Positions 1 to 10,085 of a stretch of 64,000 nt of DNA are shown piece after piece. Below the pieces are notes generated by a model, which worked only from the letters and a program-made list of their open reading frames with translations, searched no databases and was not told the origin of the DNA. How positions within the stretch are numbered: position 1 is the stretch's first letter; each line of letters opens with the position of its first letter. Location: NCBI RefSeq assembly GCF_024586455.1, contig NW_026089623.1:15132236-15196235 (forward strand), written 5' to 3'. The DNA is from Bactrocera neohumeralis. Its lineage: Eukaryota; Arthropoda; Insecta; Diptera; Tephritidae. Made by a program: the position numbers and the translations under genes.

Positions 1-294
1 TTATTGGTAAATAATTAAAAACATATTAAACCTAAATTAAATTAAATACTAAATACGCGTAGTTCATTTGAAGTACTCTTATTAATCTACAAGAGTTTTC
101 GGTTTTCGGCTTCACGTAAGGAAATTGAACGCGTATTATTATTATCAATTTTATTCATAACTCTTATTCAACTAAAAGAGTTCTCGTTTAACTATACATT
201 TATACTCGTTACATTTATACGAAACTCTGTTCTGAAATTCTTACAGTCTAGTTTACACTTAAGACATTTTAAATTATTTCAATAAATTTTCTAA
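1..294. other. AT-rich non-coding DNA 5' of the BEL/Pao-like gag
   Basis: There is no open frame of note. The stretch precedes the first gag codon and may be the leader or LTR end of the BEL/Pao element. I could not find a matching second LTR downstream of the pol remnant, nor a clear primer binding site, so this assignment is a guess. Confidence 0.3.
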
Positions 295-1389
295 ATGAGC
301 TCAGATTCCAAAGAATCTAAAGCAATACAGTCACTAAAAGTTCCGAAAATGATTTTAGACGAAAAAAGTCCCTGTCCGAAGGTACACGCTCAAAGCAAGG
401 TGCTACAAAACAAAGTAATCTGTATTTCATACACCAAATTTATTTCTGAGAGTGACAGTCTAATACGTTCAGGAATAATGGGATGCCCAACTCCTCTCTC
501 ACTGGAAGTGAGAGAACAATTGCTAAACGTCAAAACCACCTAAACTTTGACAGTTGACTGGATTGGGGAGGTTTTGACGTTTAGCAATTGGAAACGAGCG
601 ATGGCCAGATTGAAATCTTACCAAAAAAATATATAAACGGAGGGATTTGTTGCATCGTTCAAGACCTCTTATCAAAAATGCAAAACAATGAAAATTAAAT
701 AAATTTGTGAAATTTAAAGGTATTTGATGAAATGTTTTGTAATTTGAAACATCATAGTATTATTTTCAATTGAAAATTATTAAAAACTTTTAATGATTGA
801 GAGCCAAAAACCTTAAATCCTATTATTGGGTATTGAAAGGACAAAAGTCAGTTGTTATAATATTCTTTAAAAAGATTTAACTAGTTTCTCCATATAATAA
901 ATAACCACTGTTTAGTAATTCATATTCGTACTAAATGTTGGGTATTGGGTTAATAAATGCCCAAAAATTGTTATTTTGTTCGATCTGGCCATAATGGCGC
1001 TCTCACACTGGAATAAGTTGGGCATCCCATTATTCCTGAATACGTTACTGCACTCGATTTTCATCATTACCGATTCAGGACAATTCTGAATCGGTATTAG
1101 AAATCAAAAAGAAAATCTTGACAATTTCTGGACACGTCTCCAAGCGACATATGACGCAATCGTAGAATCTGACGACTCAGATCTACCAGAAAATTTTAAA
1201 TTCTCGGCTTACGCCAAATACGAAAACTGCTTAGACCAATACGAAGCGACATAAGCCATGATCTCTGATCAACTAAAACTAATCAAATCAATTGAACCTA
1301 CTCCACAACCAAGAATAGAGCTGCCACAAACACAAGTCCAAGAGGCAAGTCCAGGCATTCACCTTGAAGTGCGAGCATGCGACACAGAT
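295..1389 (+). pseudogene. BEL/Pao-like gag remnant, split by a MITE
   Basis: The frame opens at the ATG at 295, is interrupted at 470 by a P-type MITE and resumes after it. Removing the MITE and one 8-bp target copy (577 bases) leaves the frame open up to an in-frame TAA at 1251-1253. Codons of the same type continue beyond it to about 1389. The later part has the look of BEL/Pao gag (DUF1759-like): a helical stretch around KILDNFWTRLQ, then a proline-rich PRIELPQTQ segment where the family usually has its LPKI/LPxF motif. A BEL/Pao integrase follows downstream on the same strand, which supports the call. The internal stop and the mariner insertion at 1394 make it a pseudogene. Confidence 0.6.
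470..1038 (+). mobile_element. P-superfamily-like MITE, copy 1
   Basis: This 569-bp element has terminal inverted repeats beginning CAGGAATAATGGGATGCCCA at both ends. It is flanked by a perfect 8-bp direct repeat, AATACGTT, at 462-469 and 1039-1046. An 8-bp duplication and a CA...TG terminus fit the P superfamily; hAT also makes 8 bp but usually has other termini. It encodes nothing. Unlike copies 2 and 3 it carries an extra 21-bp inverted repeat near the left end (517-537 against 570-590). It interrupts a gag reading frame. Confidence 0.85.
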
Positions 1390-1393
1390 AATA

Positions 1394-1648
1394 GGTTGTC
1401 AAAAAAGTCTTGTGGTATTTTCGCTAGTTAGCGCTGAAAACGCGTAGTTCTAGTTTTATTCGTCGCATCGGGTCATGCTATACCTTTTTGGAAAGCTAAT
1501 TTCACGCGCTAACACGTGTTTGATTGATAGTCGTTCGTGAGTTATAGCGTTGCAAACATGGAGCAAAATAAAGAGAAAAGACGGCATATTTTACAGTACT
1601 ACTACGATAAAGGCAAAAATGCATCTCAAGCCGCCAATAAAATTTGTT
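1394..1648 (+). mobile_element. 5' fragment of a mariner element
   Basis: Just after a TA at 1392-1393 the sequence begins GGTTGTCAAAAAAGTCTTG, a typical irritans-group mariner terminus. An ATG at 1558 opens a short frame of about 30 codons (MEQNKEKRRHILQYYYDKG and on), matching the helix-turn-helix N-terminus of mariner transposases. Homology stops at about 1648, where a palindromic sequence takes over. It is a truncated, dead copy inserted into the BEL/Pao gag. Confidence 0.75.
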
Positions 1649-1790
1649 TCTCGTAAAATAATCGATTTTTCGAATGTCAAAAATCGATTCTTAATCGACT
1701 TCGACTACTGAAGATCGATTCCGAAAAATCGATTATTTTACGAGAAAACTCGATTTTCGAGTAGAATCGAAATCGAGTTTACCATCCCTA
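1648..1790. repeat. Palindromic fold-back sequence, possible hAT-like MITE end
   Basis: Bases 1648-1670 and 1724-1746 form a perfect 23-bp inverted repeat containing AATCGATTTTT. Further ATCGATT motifs lie between and after the arms. The right side ends near TTTACCATCCCTACTG, whose complement resembles hAT-type termini (CAG...GGGATGGTAAA). No left terminus or target duplication is visible, so the class is uncertain. Confidence 0.5.
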
Positions 1791-2225
1791 CTGGTACCCA
1801 TCGCGTACACATATATGTAATAACCTCCGCACAATAACCACCACAAAAAAAATGATTTTTTTTCCATGTAATTTATATGGAAAACAGAAAATTTGAAAGA
1901 GGCACCTCTTAATATTAATATTATGAGCTCATCTTATGAGTGACTTTTTTTTTACACATTTCGAAAGTGTTGAGCCTGTTTTTCAGTTGAAAAAAAAGGT
2001 TGCCTCAAAATGGCACACCCTAATAAGCACGTTACGTAAAAATTCATAAAACATCAATCCACTGTTTCAAATTGTTTGTCGGTACTATTGACACAGAATG
2101 TTCCCACAATTAGGATCCCATTCTAGTAAATATATGCACAGCAGCATTACCAGAAAAATCGTTACTTTTGTGGGAGCAATCGCTCTCATCGCGAAGGAAG
2201 TACCCAACGTGGCAGCAACACGTTA
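1791..2225. other. Unassigned DNA between gag and pol remnants
   Basis: There is no convincing gene. The stretch replaces the protease, reverse transcriptase and RNase H region expected between BEL/Pao gag and integrase, so most of pol has been deleted or replaced. A 66-codon frame at 2098-2298 matches nothing I recognise. Confidence 0.5.
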
Positions 2226-3384
2226 TTGGATGATGCCGACATCTTTGAACGATTTTTATCGTTTCCAAGAGCCCTCAGAGTTGTTGCTTACATGTTAAAA
2301 TTTATAGAGCAACTCAGAACAAGAGTCAAGGGATTACCTAATTTCCCATGCAATACAGTGACACACCTAGAGTTACAAAAGGCAAAGGTCGCACTAATCG
2401 CATATGCTCAAGCGCACTATTACAGCCACGATATATCACTACTAAGAGAATCGAGGCCAATTGATAAAAAGAGCTCACTCTTAGTTCTAAACCCATTTCT
2501 AGACACGAAAGGTCTTCTTCCTGTCAATGGTCGGTTTGCTAATTCAAGCCTAACATACAACGAAGGCCACCCCATAATAATTCCAGAGAGGTCTCCATTT
2601 GCCACATTATTCCACAATTACATCCACATATTAATGCTATTCGTACACGTATCATGAGCTAATATAATGGCAAAACATTCAACGAGCCACAGAAAAGCAA
2701 TTTGTGGGTTTTTTAAAACAAGTGTCACCCGACACCGTACAAAAGTACGCCCCTCAAGGTACCAATTGACAATTTATACCCCTAAGCGCTCCTCATATGG
2801 GCGGTTTATGGGAATCAGCTGTAAAAAGCTTCAAATCCCATTTCAAACGGGTAGCTAGAAATTACAAATTCAATTACGAAGAGTTCACGACGTTATTAAA
2901 TCGAATTGAAGCCGTTCTTAACTCACGGCCACTCACAGTACTCTCGCAAGACCCCTCAGATTTCACCTTAACTCCAGGGCATTTCCTAAAAGGAGCACCC
3001 ATTCCGGCCATTCCTGAGCCAGACGTGGAGTCGCTATCTCTATTAAATCGATGGGAAAGAATTAAAATTTCAGCCGTCGATGGAAAGAAGAATACATAAG
3101 GATCTCCACAAAAGATATCGTTGGAAGACTCCCGAACAAGCGCCAAAACTTGGAGATTCTGTCCTCAACCATGATGATTGTCTACCCCCTACCTAGTGGC
3201 GGTTTGGCCGCATAAAAAAGCTACATTACGGCTCTGACGGTCACATACTAGTCGTTGATCTCCGTACGCAAAACGGAACGCTAACCAGACCGCTTGTGAA
3301 GCTGTGCTTTCTACCAACCTCTGATGATCGCGAAACCGCAAACAACAAACCGATATTCCAGCGATACAATAAACTAATCAAATG
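2226..3384 (+). pseudogene. BEL/Pao-like pol remnant: end of RNase H and integrase
   Basis: Three pieces in successive frames read as the 3' part of BEL/Pao pol. Bases 2226-2657 hold the pre-integrase region, with the zinc-binding-associated motif around LNPFLDTKGLLPVNGRFANS. Bases 2797-3099 hold the integrase C-terminal part, with GGLWESAVKSFKSHFKRV and NRIEAVLNSRPL, both hallmarks of this superfamily. From about 3090 to a stop near 3384 another frame gives the DUF5641-type tail, including a GSDG motif and KLCFLP. The integrase catalytic core between about 2657 and 2797 is short and scrambled. Frameshifts and the missing reverse transcriptase make it inactive. Confidence 0.8.
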
Positions 3385-3464
3385 AAAACAATAAAAAACG
3401 AGAAACACTCCAATACCAACCGTTAAAAATTAACAAACCGTCAAAAAGTAACAAAGAAAACTAA

Positions 3465-3563
3465 TAACAAGAAAAAACGTTAACTTCGGCTGCACCGAAG
3501 CAAATATACGCTTCACATGTGCATTTCTTTTAGTAACTATGTGTCCAGTTTGTATGGAAGCTA
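3465..3563 (+). repeat. Old dispersed repeat (landing pad), 5' segment
   Basis: The segment begins near AACGTTAACTTCGGCTGCAC and ends in TTTGTATGGAAGCTA, cut by the Tc1-like element. The next bases of the repeat (TATGCTATAG) reappear at 11829, after the errantivirus. The same TTTGTATGG...TATGCTATAG phrase recurs in the tandem monomers at 11829-12307, which confirms the join. Confidence 0.7.
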
Positions 3564-5188
3564 CACTCGGCCCAAAAAAAACCCACGCAGTCGAAAATTT
3601 TCTAATATTCCTATTTTGAACTGTCACTATTTCCTCAAAATTCGCTATTTGTCTTATTTGGCTGTTTTGTCATGTGACTACATTATTTTACTTTTAATGT
3701 TAAAACCGTTAGCGTCCGCACGTGTTCATTATAGAATTGGCGATATTTTCTTTTGAATAAGTTGTGAAAACAAGTAAAGTTGAACATGGTGGGGTCAACA
3801 AAAAAGAAAGCAGAAATCGTAGCCTGATATAAAATAAATTATCCTAAGGTCAAATAGCTCGTGAAATGGGCATAAGGGATTGGAACGTGCGTATTATAAT
3901 TAAAAATTGTACGTATTTTAAGATTACCTCGAAAAAAGGGCAGTCGACGTCCGAAAACAGTAAAACCTCGTCAAGAACGACAAATTAAACGGACGTGCTT
4001 TAGTGATCGCTTTCAATATGCTAGAACAATCAATGCAACATTTTATGAAACCACTGGGGTAATATTAACTACAAGTTCTATGCAAAATGTGCTGAATAAT
4101 CTTGGATTCCGACCGCAACGTCCAGCAAAAAAGCCACTTCTCAATACGCGAATGAAGAAACAGCGAGTAGAGTGGGCAAAATTACACAAAACTTGGACTA
4201 CATCAGATTGGGGAAATGTTATTTTTTCCGATGAATCGAAATTTAATTTGTTGGAACCCGACGGAAATGCCACAGTGCGTCGTAGGAAGGACGAGTGTGT
4301 TTTGGAAAACTGTGTTTGACCCACCGTAAAGCATTCGCCTTATTTAATGGTGTGGGGAGCTGTAACCAAGTTTGGTGTTAGGCCTCTAATTATTCTAAAA
4401 AGATCTGTGATTGCCAAAATTTAAATTGGAATTTTGAGAGAAGGCGTTTTGCCAACTATTGAGCAGCTGTCCGAACACGCCCAAAAAGTTTATTTTCAGG
4501 ATATTTCAGCCCCTTGTCATAGAGCCAAAGCGGTAAGCAGAGCATAAATGTATTGAAATAGATTTTTCAATAATTTATTACAAACACTTACAGGTTTCAA
4601 AACAAAAAGATTTGTATGGAATAGGGTCTCTCACGTGGCCAGGAAACAGTCCAGACCTCAATCCATTTGGGCAAAATGGTGGGCAAAATGATAAAAGAAA
4701 AGCGTCCAAAAAGTCTAAATGAAATAGAAAACATTATTGAAGCTGTGCGGAATGAAGAAATTAATAAAAATTATCTTTAACGCTTTTTTGAATCCATGCC
4801 TAAACAAATAGCCGATGTTATTAGGAGGAGGGGGTGTTCTACAAAATACTAAGAATTTTTTTATACAAAATATGTTATTTTGATTCGTTATGTATTCTAT
4901 TGCTAATTAAAAATCATATAAAACATAAAATATATCAATAACTTGTTCAAAAATTACATTATTGCTCATAACAAAATTTACTTCTGTGGTTTGTTATATG
5001 TGTGTTTTTACATTTTTCACTATAACAAATGTTAAACTATAAGTTTTTTTATAAAAATGCTTGAAACATAAACTAAATAAAAGTGGTTGACCCTCAAAGA
5101 AAATTGTTTAACTTAGAATAATATGAATCCAAGTTTTGCGCTATATAAAATCACTCTGTAGAGTGCGTGGGTTTTTTTTCGCCGAGTG
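3564..5188 (+). mobile_element. Tc1-like DNA transposon (inactive)
   Basis: This 1625-bp element is flanked by TA on both sides (3562-3563 and 5189-5190). The ends are inverted repeats of about 28 bp: CACTCGGC followed by an A run and CCCACGCA on the left, and the complement on the right. A disrupted transposase lies inside. Size, TA target and DDE motifs place it in the Tc1 family of Tc1/mariner. Confidence 0.9.
3786..4852 (+). pseudogene. Tc1-like transposase pseudogene
   Basis: The gene starts at the ATG at 3786 (MVGSTKKKAEI) and ends at a TAA at 4850-4852. The N-terminal helix-turn-helix region contains stops. The longest intact piece, 4080-4319, carries the first catalytic aspartate in VIFSDESKFNL. 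The second lies in YFQD-SAPCHRAKA. The WPGNSPDLNP block is present, but the following residues, including the third catalytic glutamate, are lost by a small deletion around 4664-4672; the C-terminal frame then continues to the stop. A 61-bp GT-AG sequence at 4533-4593 (GTAAGC...TTACAG) interrupts the frame exactly between AKA and VSKQK and looks like a real intron. Confidence 0.85.
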
Positions 5189-5192
5189 TATA

Positions 5193-5562
5193 AGTTAACA
5201 CAATATTTTATGAACTTCTACATAAATTCCATTCCCACATTATATGCTAGAAACATACAAACCGTTTGCATACTTTGGAGTCCTATTACAACCAAAAGTG
5301 CAACTGCGCTAAACGCGCATCCGCTAAATTCTTAAGTGAGCAAAACACGCGCAACCATGTCTTCTCCCCCAAAACCAAATAGCTGCAGGTGAGCGCTGCA
5401 CGCGCAAACCCTTTTAGCTGACCAAGCATCTTTGGTCACGTAGGCCGGCTCAAGCATAGGTTAGATTATAAACCTTAAAGTTAAGTGTAGTCAGTTTTTT
5501 AATAAAGCTCAACAGAAGCACATAGTGCTGCTTATAAAAACGCATTGTTTTATTTTTTATGT
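5193..5562 (+). repeat. Errantivirus 5' LTR
   Basis: The 370-bp LTR begins AGTTAAC. It contains AATAAA within TTTTTAATAAAGCTC near its 3' side, a plausible polyadenylation signal. Its end was fixed by comparison with the 3' LTR and the flanking TATA duplication; the last base overlaps the primer binding site. Confidence 0.92.
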
Positions 5563-5579
5563 GGCGCCCGAGCAGGGAC
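5562..5579 (+). promoter_or_regulatory. Primer binding site for tRNA-Lys
   Basis: TGGCGCCCGAGCAGGGAC abuts the 5' LTR. It differs at one of 18 bases from the complement of the tRNA-Lys(UUU) 3' end, the primer used by several retroviruses. Gypsy itself also uses tRNA-Lys, so the match fits. Confidence 0.9.
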
Positions 5580-5791
5580 CGTGAGGAAAAAATAATAATA
5601 TTTTTTATACTCGCGGACGAAACCTAAATAACATTTCGTACTCGGCCCCTTAGTACCTTTCGGAAAAAGGACGGGCAGTATCAACCCAGCCGAACGAAAA
5701 GCATAAGCTAAATACAAATACATTGAACAAAAAGTGCGTGACGGGGAAATTTAGAATAAATTAAACAAGTGTAAAATAATACAACTATAAA

Positions 5792-6092
5792 AGGAAAGAT
5801 TTAAATTAATTCATCAAATACAACCAATACAACAAATACAACTCCTAGAGGAAAGATTTAAGTTAATTCATCAAATACAACCAATACAACAAATACAACT
5901 ACAAGAGGAAAGATTTAAATTAATTCATCAAATACAACCAATACAACAAATACAACTACTAGAAGAAAGATTTAAACTAATTCAGCAAATACAACAAATA
6001 CAACTACAAGAGGAAAGATTTAAATTAATTCATCAAATAGAACCAATACAACAAATACCACTACAAGAGGAGAAATCTAAATTAATCACACA
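5792..6092 (+). repeat. 57-bp tandem repeats in the errantivirus leader
   Basis: Units start at 5792, 5849, 5906, 5963 (shortened to 48 bp), 6011 and 6068 (partial). Each begins AGGAAAGATTTAAATTAATT or a close variant, then has runs of ATACAAC. Repeated leaders are known in gypsy-group elements, where they can act as insulator or translation-control sequence; a role here is inference. Confidence 0.9.
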
Positions 6093-6272
6093 AAGGAGGA
6101 AACATTATCAACACAGGAAAATGCAAATGATATTTATGTAAGTTTGATATTAAGATTATTAGTAAGTAAGGTTATGTGAAAGGAAATAATTATTGTTATA
6201 ACAAAAGAAAAGTTAACACTGTAAAAAAAAAAAAAAAAATTTAATTTAAATAATCAGAAATAAGTGAACAAA

Positions 6273-7645
6273 ATGAGTCAGGAAGAACAAATAGCATCGA
6301 CATTGTCGAGATTAAATCTGCACTCATCCAGCACTAACGTTTCCCCTCCTAACATCCCTTCCACTTTCACTCCTAATCAAAAAAGAGAACTCGTTTCGTT
6401 AATATCGGAAACAGTTTCGACCATATTACACCCACAAATCGAAGAAGAAGTTGAACATCCTGTAGATTTTAGCATTAACGTGGACGCATCCGAAAGAGTT
6501 CCGGATGTGGTAAAATGTTTAAGAGAATTTTCGAATTCAGTTCATGGCGGAAATCGGTAGATAGAATATTATTAATGTACGGACAGAATAAGAACACCCC
6601 AAAATATTTTGCTATCCTGCATACAATAAGACACAAGATAGTTGGCGAAGCTGACACGGCCCTTGAGTCTTACCGCACCCCATTAAATTGGGGTAAGATA
6701 AAAAAATGTCTGATGTTACATTACTCAGACAAGAGAGACGTTAGCACGTTGGAATATCAAATGACAACACTTGCACAACGGGGTAGCACTGTTGAAGAAT
6801 TTTATCAATATCTCTCGCTTATCCTAGACAAAATCGATTGCCTGGAGTTAGGTGAAGAAGCTTTGTATGCCATGACAACAACATATAGAGAAAAGGCACT
6901 CGACACATTTATAAGAGGTCTGAACGGTAACTTACCCAGTCTGTTAAGTGTAAAGGAACCAACCAGTTTACCACAGGCTCTCAATATGTGTCTCAAATTA
7001 GGCAACATGAATTACAGGACGAACCATACAAATAGTATCAGTCGCTTGCCGACCAATACCAAACCTATTAGCCACAATCAACCCATTAGCCACAATCAAC
7101 CAAGGTCATACTCATTCAAACCCCAAGTAAGACCCTTTTACCCAGAACTTACAAATGTTCACAACCAATCCCTTAGACCAAATTCGTACCAACAGTACGG
7201 ACAAAACCGACACTACGTCACAGTGCAACCAAACTTTAGACCACCTCTTCCTCCAAAACCTCCTACACCAATGGAAGTTGATCGCTCTGTTCAAACGAAG
7301 CAAATAAATTATCAGAATAGGCCTCAGTATCAACAAAATCAAACATTTTATAATAGGCAGCAAACATTCAGTAACAAACCACAAGCATTTAGTAATGGAC
7401 CAGCGCAGGCTAATAATAATCAAGCTAGTAAGAGACCACCATCACAGATAATACAGACTCCTAATAAAATGCAACGGATCTACAATACTGAAGTTACAGA
7501 AACTGACCCAATAGAATACAATAATGAAATATTAGAATATCCTGAAGGGTACTACGAGTCTTCACAGGACTACCAACCCGAATACAACGAAGAACAAGAA
7601 GAGATCGAAGCAACCCCTAGTGACAATATCAATTTTTTAGACTAA
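6273..7645 (+). pseudogene. gag: Errantivirus gag, one frameshift
   Basis: Gag is best started at the ATG at 6273 (MSQEEQIAST). A GTG nine bases upstream also lies in frame but is not a likely start. The frame breaks once near 6530-6545 and continues to a TAA at 7643-7645; the rejoined length is about 457 residues, normal for this group. The first part is acidic. The middle (SVDRILLMYGQNKNTPKYFA onward) resembles the capsid-like region. The C-terminal third is rich in Gln, Asn and Pro, ends in an acidic tail and has no zinc knuckle, as is usual in errantivirus gag. Gag assembles the particle and packages RNA. The break is a single missing base outside any homopolymer. Confidence 0.85.
7633..7639 (+). 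promoter_or_regulatory. Candidate -1 ribosomal frameshift site (T TTT TTA)
   Basis: The heptamer TTTTTTA lies in the gag frame as T-TTT-TTA, two codons before the gag stop. A -1 shift here leads straight into the protease frame. This is the same class of slippery heptamer used by many retroviruses for gag-pol. Confidence 0.75.
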
Positions 7646-10085
7646 ACTCCTCATTGCCATACTATCGTTTCAAAAAAAAATGGCAATGAACTAAATTTTT
7701 TATTAGATACCGGATCGAACAAAAATTATATTAGTCCAACTTATATTAGGAACCCCATTCCGAACAAACCCTTCATTGCAAATTCTGTTGGTGGACCCGT
7801 CAAAATTACTCATCATGCTAATATCAGTGTTTTCGGTGATGAAGTAGGTAAATTAAAATTTCACATTTTGCCCAAGTTAAGAAACTTTGATGCCATAATA
7901 GGTAACGATACAATGAAAAGTTTAAACGCAGTAATTTTTACTAAGGAGAACTATTTTACATTACTCAATAAATATGAATACCCCATCCACCAGTTAGCAA
8001 TTAACTCTATTGCACACACTACATTAAGGTTAAATCATTTTAGTCCCGAAGATAACGAAAGATTAAAACAACTCTTTAACTCTTGCCCAACATTATTTGC
8101 TGAACCAGATAAAAAATTAACATATGTCACGAACGTTAAAGCCGAAATTAGGACTAAAAGCGATAGACCAATATATTCCAAAACTTACCCCTATCCAATG
8201 CCTTTAAAAAAGAAATAGACAAACAAATTGAGGAATTACTTAAAGATGGCATTATTCGACCATCGAAATCTCCCTACAATTCTCCGGTATGGGTCGTACC
8301 GAAGAAAGAAGACGCCTCAGGATTAAAAAAAATTTCGTATGGTTATCGACTATCGTAAATTGAACGAGGATACCATACCAGATAAATATCCCATTCCAGA
8401 TGTTACCACTATTCTAACTAATCTAGGATCAAATAAGTATTTTTCTACAATTGACCTTAAGAGTGGATTCCATCAGATTGCTCTCAACGAAGCAGATATT
8501 GAGAAGACCGCCTTCTCTATTGCCAATGGGAAATTCGAATTTACTCGACTTCCATTCGGCTTAAGAAATGCGCCTGCCATTTTCCAACGCACTTTGGATG
8601 ATGTGCTACGGAAACACATCGGCGTTCGGTGCTACGTTTATGTTGACGACATAATTATCTTTAGCAAAAGTAAAGAAGATCATTTTAGAAATCTTGCAAT
8701 TATATTTGACACTCTCGAAAAAGCGCATTTAAAGGTACAGTTCGATAAATGTGAATTTATCAAAAAGGAAATCGAGTTCCTCGGTATAATAGTTGGCCAA
8801 AATGGAATTCGCACTACACAAAAAAAGATAGAAGCTATAATAAATTTTCCACGGCCCAAAACTGTCCATGATTTATGCTCCTTTTTAGGAATGACCGGAC
8901 ATTATCGCAGATTTATAAAGGCGTACGCACAAATTGCAAAACCCCTGACTGAAATACTGAGAGGAGAGCTTGGAAGAGTTTCCAAGAATCAGTCTAAAAG
9001 GACACTTTTAAATCTAACAGCACAACAAGTAGAAGCTTTTAAAGACCTGAAAAATTGCTTGACGTCAGACGATGTTATACTTCACTATCCAGATTTCGAA
9101 AAAGCTTTTGAGCTTACCACGGATGCTTCAAATTACGCTCTAGGAGCCGTACTTTCCCAAGACGGTAGGCCAATATCCTTTCTGTCAAGAACTCTAAGCA
9201 GAGCAGAGGAAACTTTTGCCGCCAATGAAAAAGAAATGTTGGCAATAATTTGGGCACTACAGTCCCTGAAATGCTTCCTATACGGATCAAAAAAGGTTAA
9301 GATTTACACTGATCACCAACCATTGACCTTTGCTCTCAGCAACAAAAATACTAATGCAAAAATGAAGAGATGGAAGGCACAATTGGAAGAATATAACCAC
9401 GAAATCATTTATAAACCAGGCAACACAAACATTGTCGCAGACCTACTCTCACGACCACCAATCGCTAACTTAAATTCAATGACTGTCCACAGTAGTGACA
9501 GCTCTTCCGAAAATTTAATTTCTTCAGTAGAAATACCCATTAACGTCTTCAAGAACCAAATTTTCATATCAGAAAATTCCAAAAATTCATACAAATTCGA
9601 AATAGTTTTCCCTACGTACCATAGGCACTTAATAACTGAAACAACCTACAATGAAGAATCGCTAAAATCGCTTTTAAAGAAATATCTTAATCCATCGGTA
9701 ATCAATGGTATAAAAACCACAGAGCACATTATGCTAAAAATCCAATCAATCTACCCTCTACATTTCGCAAATTACAAAATTCGTTTCACACAAATAGTAG
9801 TTGAAGATATTACTCAGACCGAGGCCCAAGATAAAATAATAATCGAGGAACATAATCGTGCTCACAGAAACGAAAAAGAAAATAAGCTACAGATTTTGGA
9901 AAAATATTATTTCCCCGCTATGTCGGAAAAAATAAAAAAAATAACAAAATTATGCAAAGTTTGTAAAGAAAATAAATATGATCGCCACCCAAACAATGTA
10001 AAATTAGGAGCTACACCCTTACCAGAATATTCAGGGCATACTATTCACATAGACATTTTCTCAACAGACAAACATAACAGAATAC
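7640..10085 (+). pseudogene. pol: Errantivirus pol: protease, RT, RNase H, truncated integrase
   Basis: Pol is entered from gag by a -1 shift. The domains run in order: aspartic protease with LLDTGSN (about 7700); reverse transcriptase with LPFGLRNAPAIFQ and the catalytic YVDD (about 8640); RNase H with TTDASNYALGAVLSQ (about 9118); and the integrase HHCC zinc finger (H-x3-H...C-x2-C, about 9848-9990). Shortly after HIDIFSTDK, at the start of the integrase core, the sequence jumps into env, so the DDE core is absent. Three one-base frame breaks all lie in A runs (7672-7680, 8206-8211, 8323-8330) and may be sequencing artefacts. From 8339 to the deletion the frame is open. Without the integrase core the copy cannot integrate on its own. 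Confidence 0.88.

Noticed and set aside
6264..6272. GTG as the gag start
   Set aside because: An ATG nine bases later in the same frame is the expected eukaryotic start.
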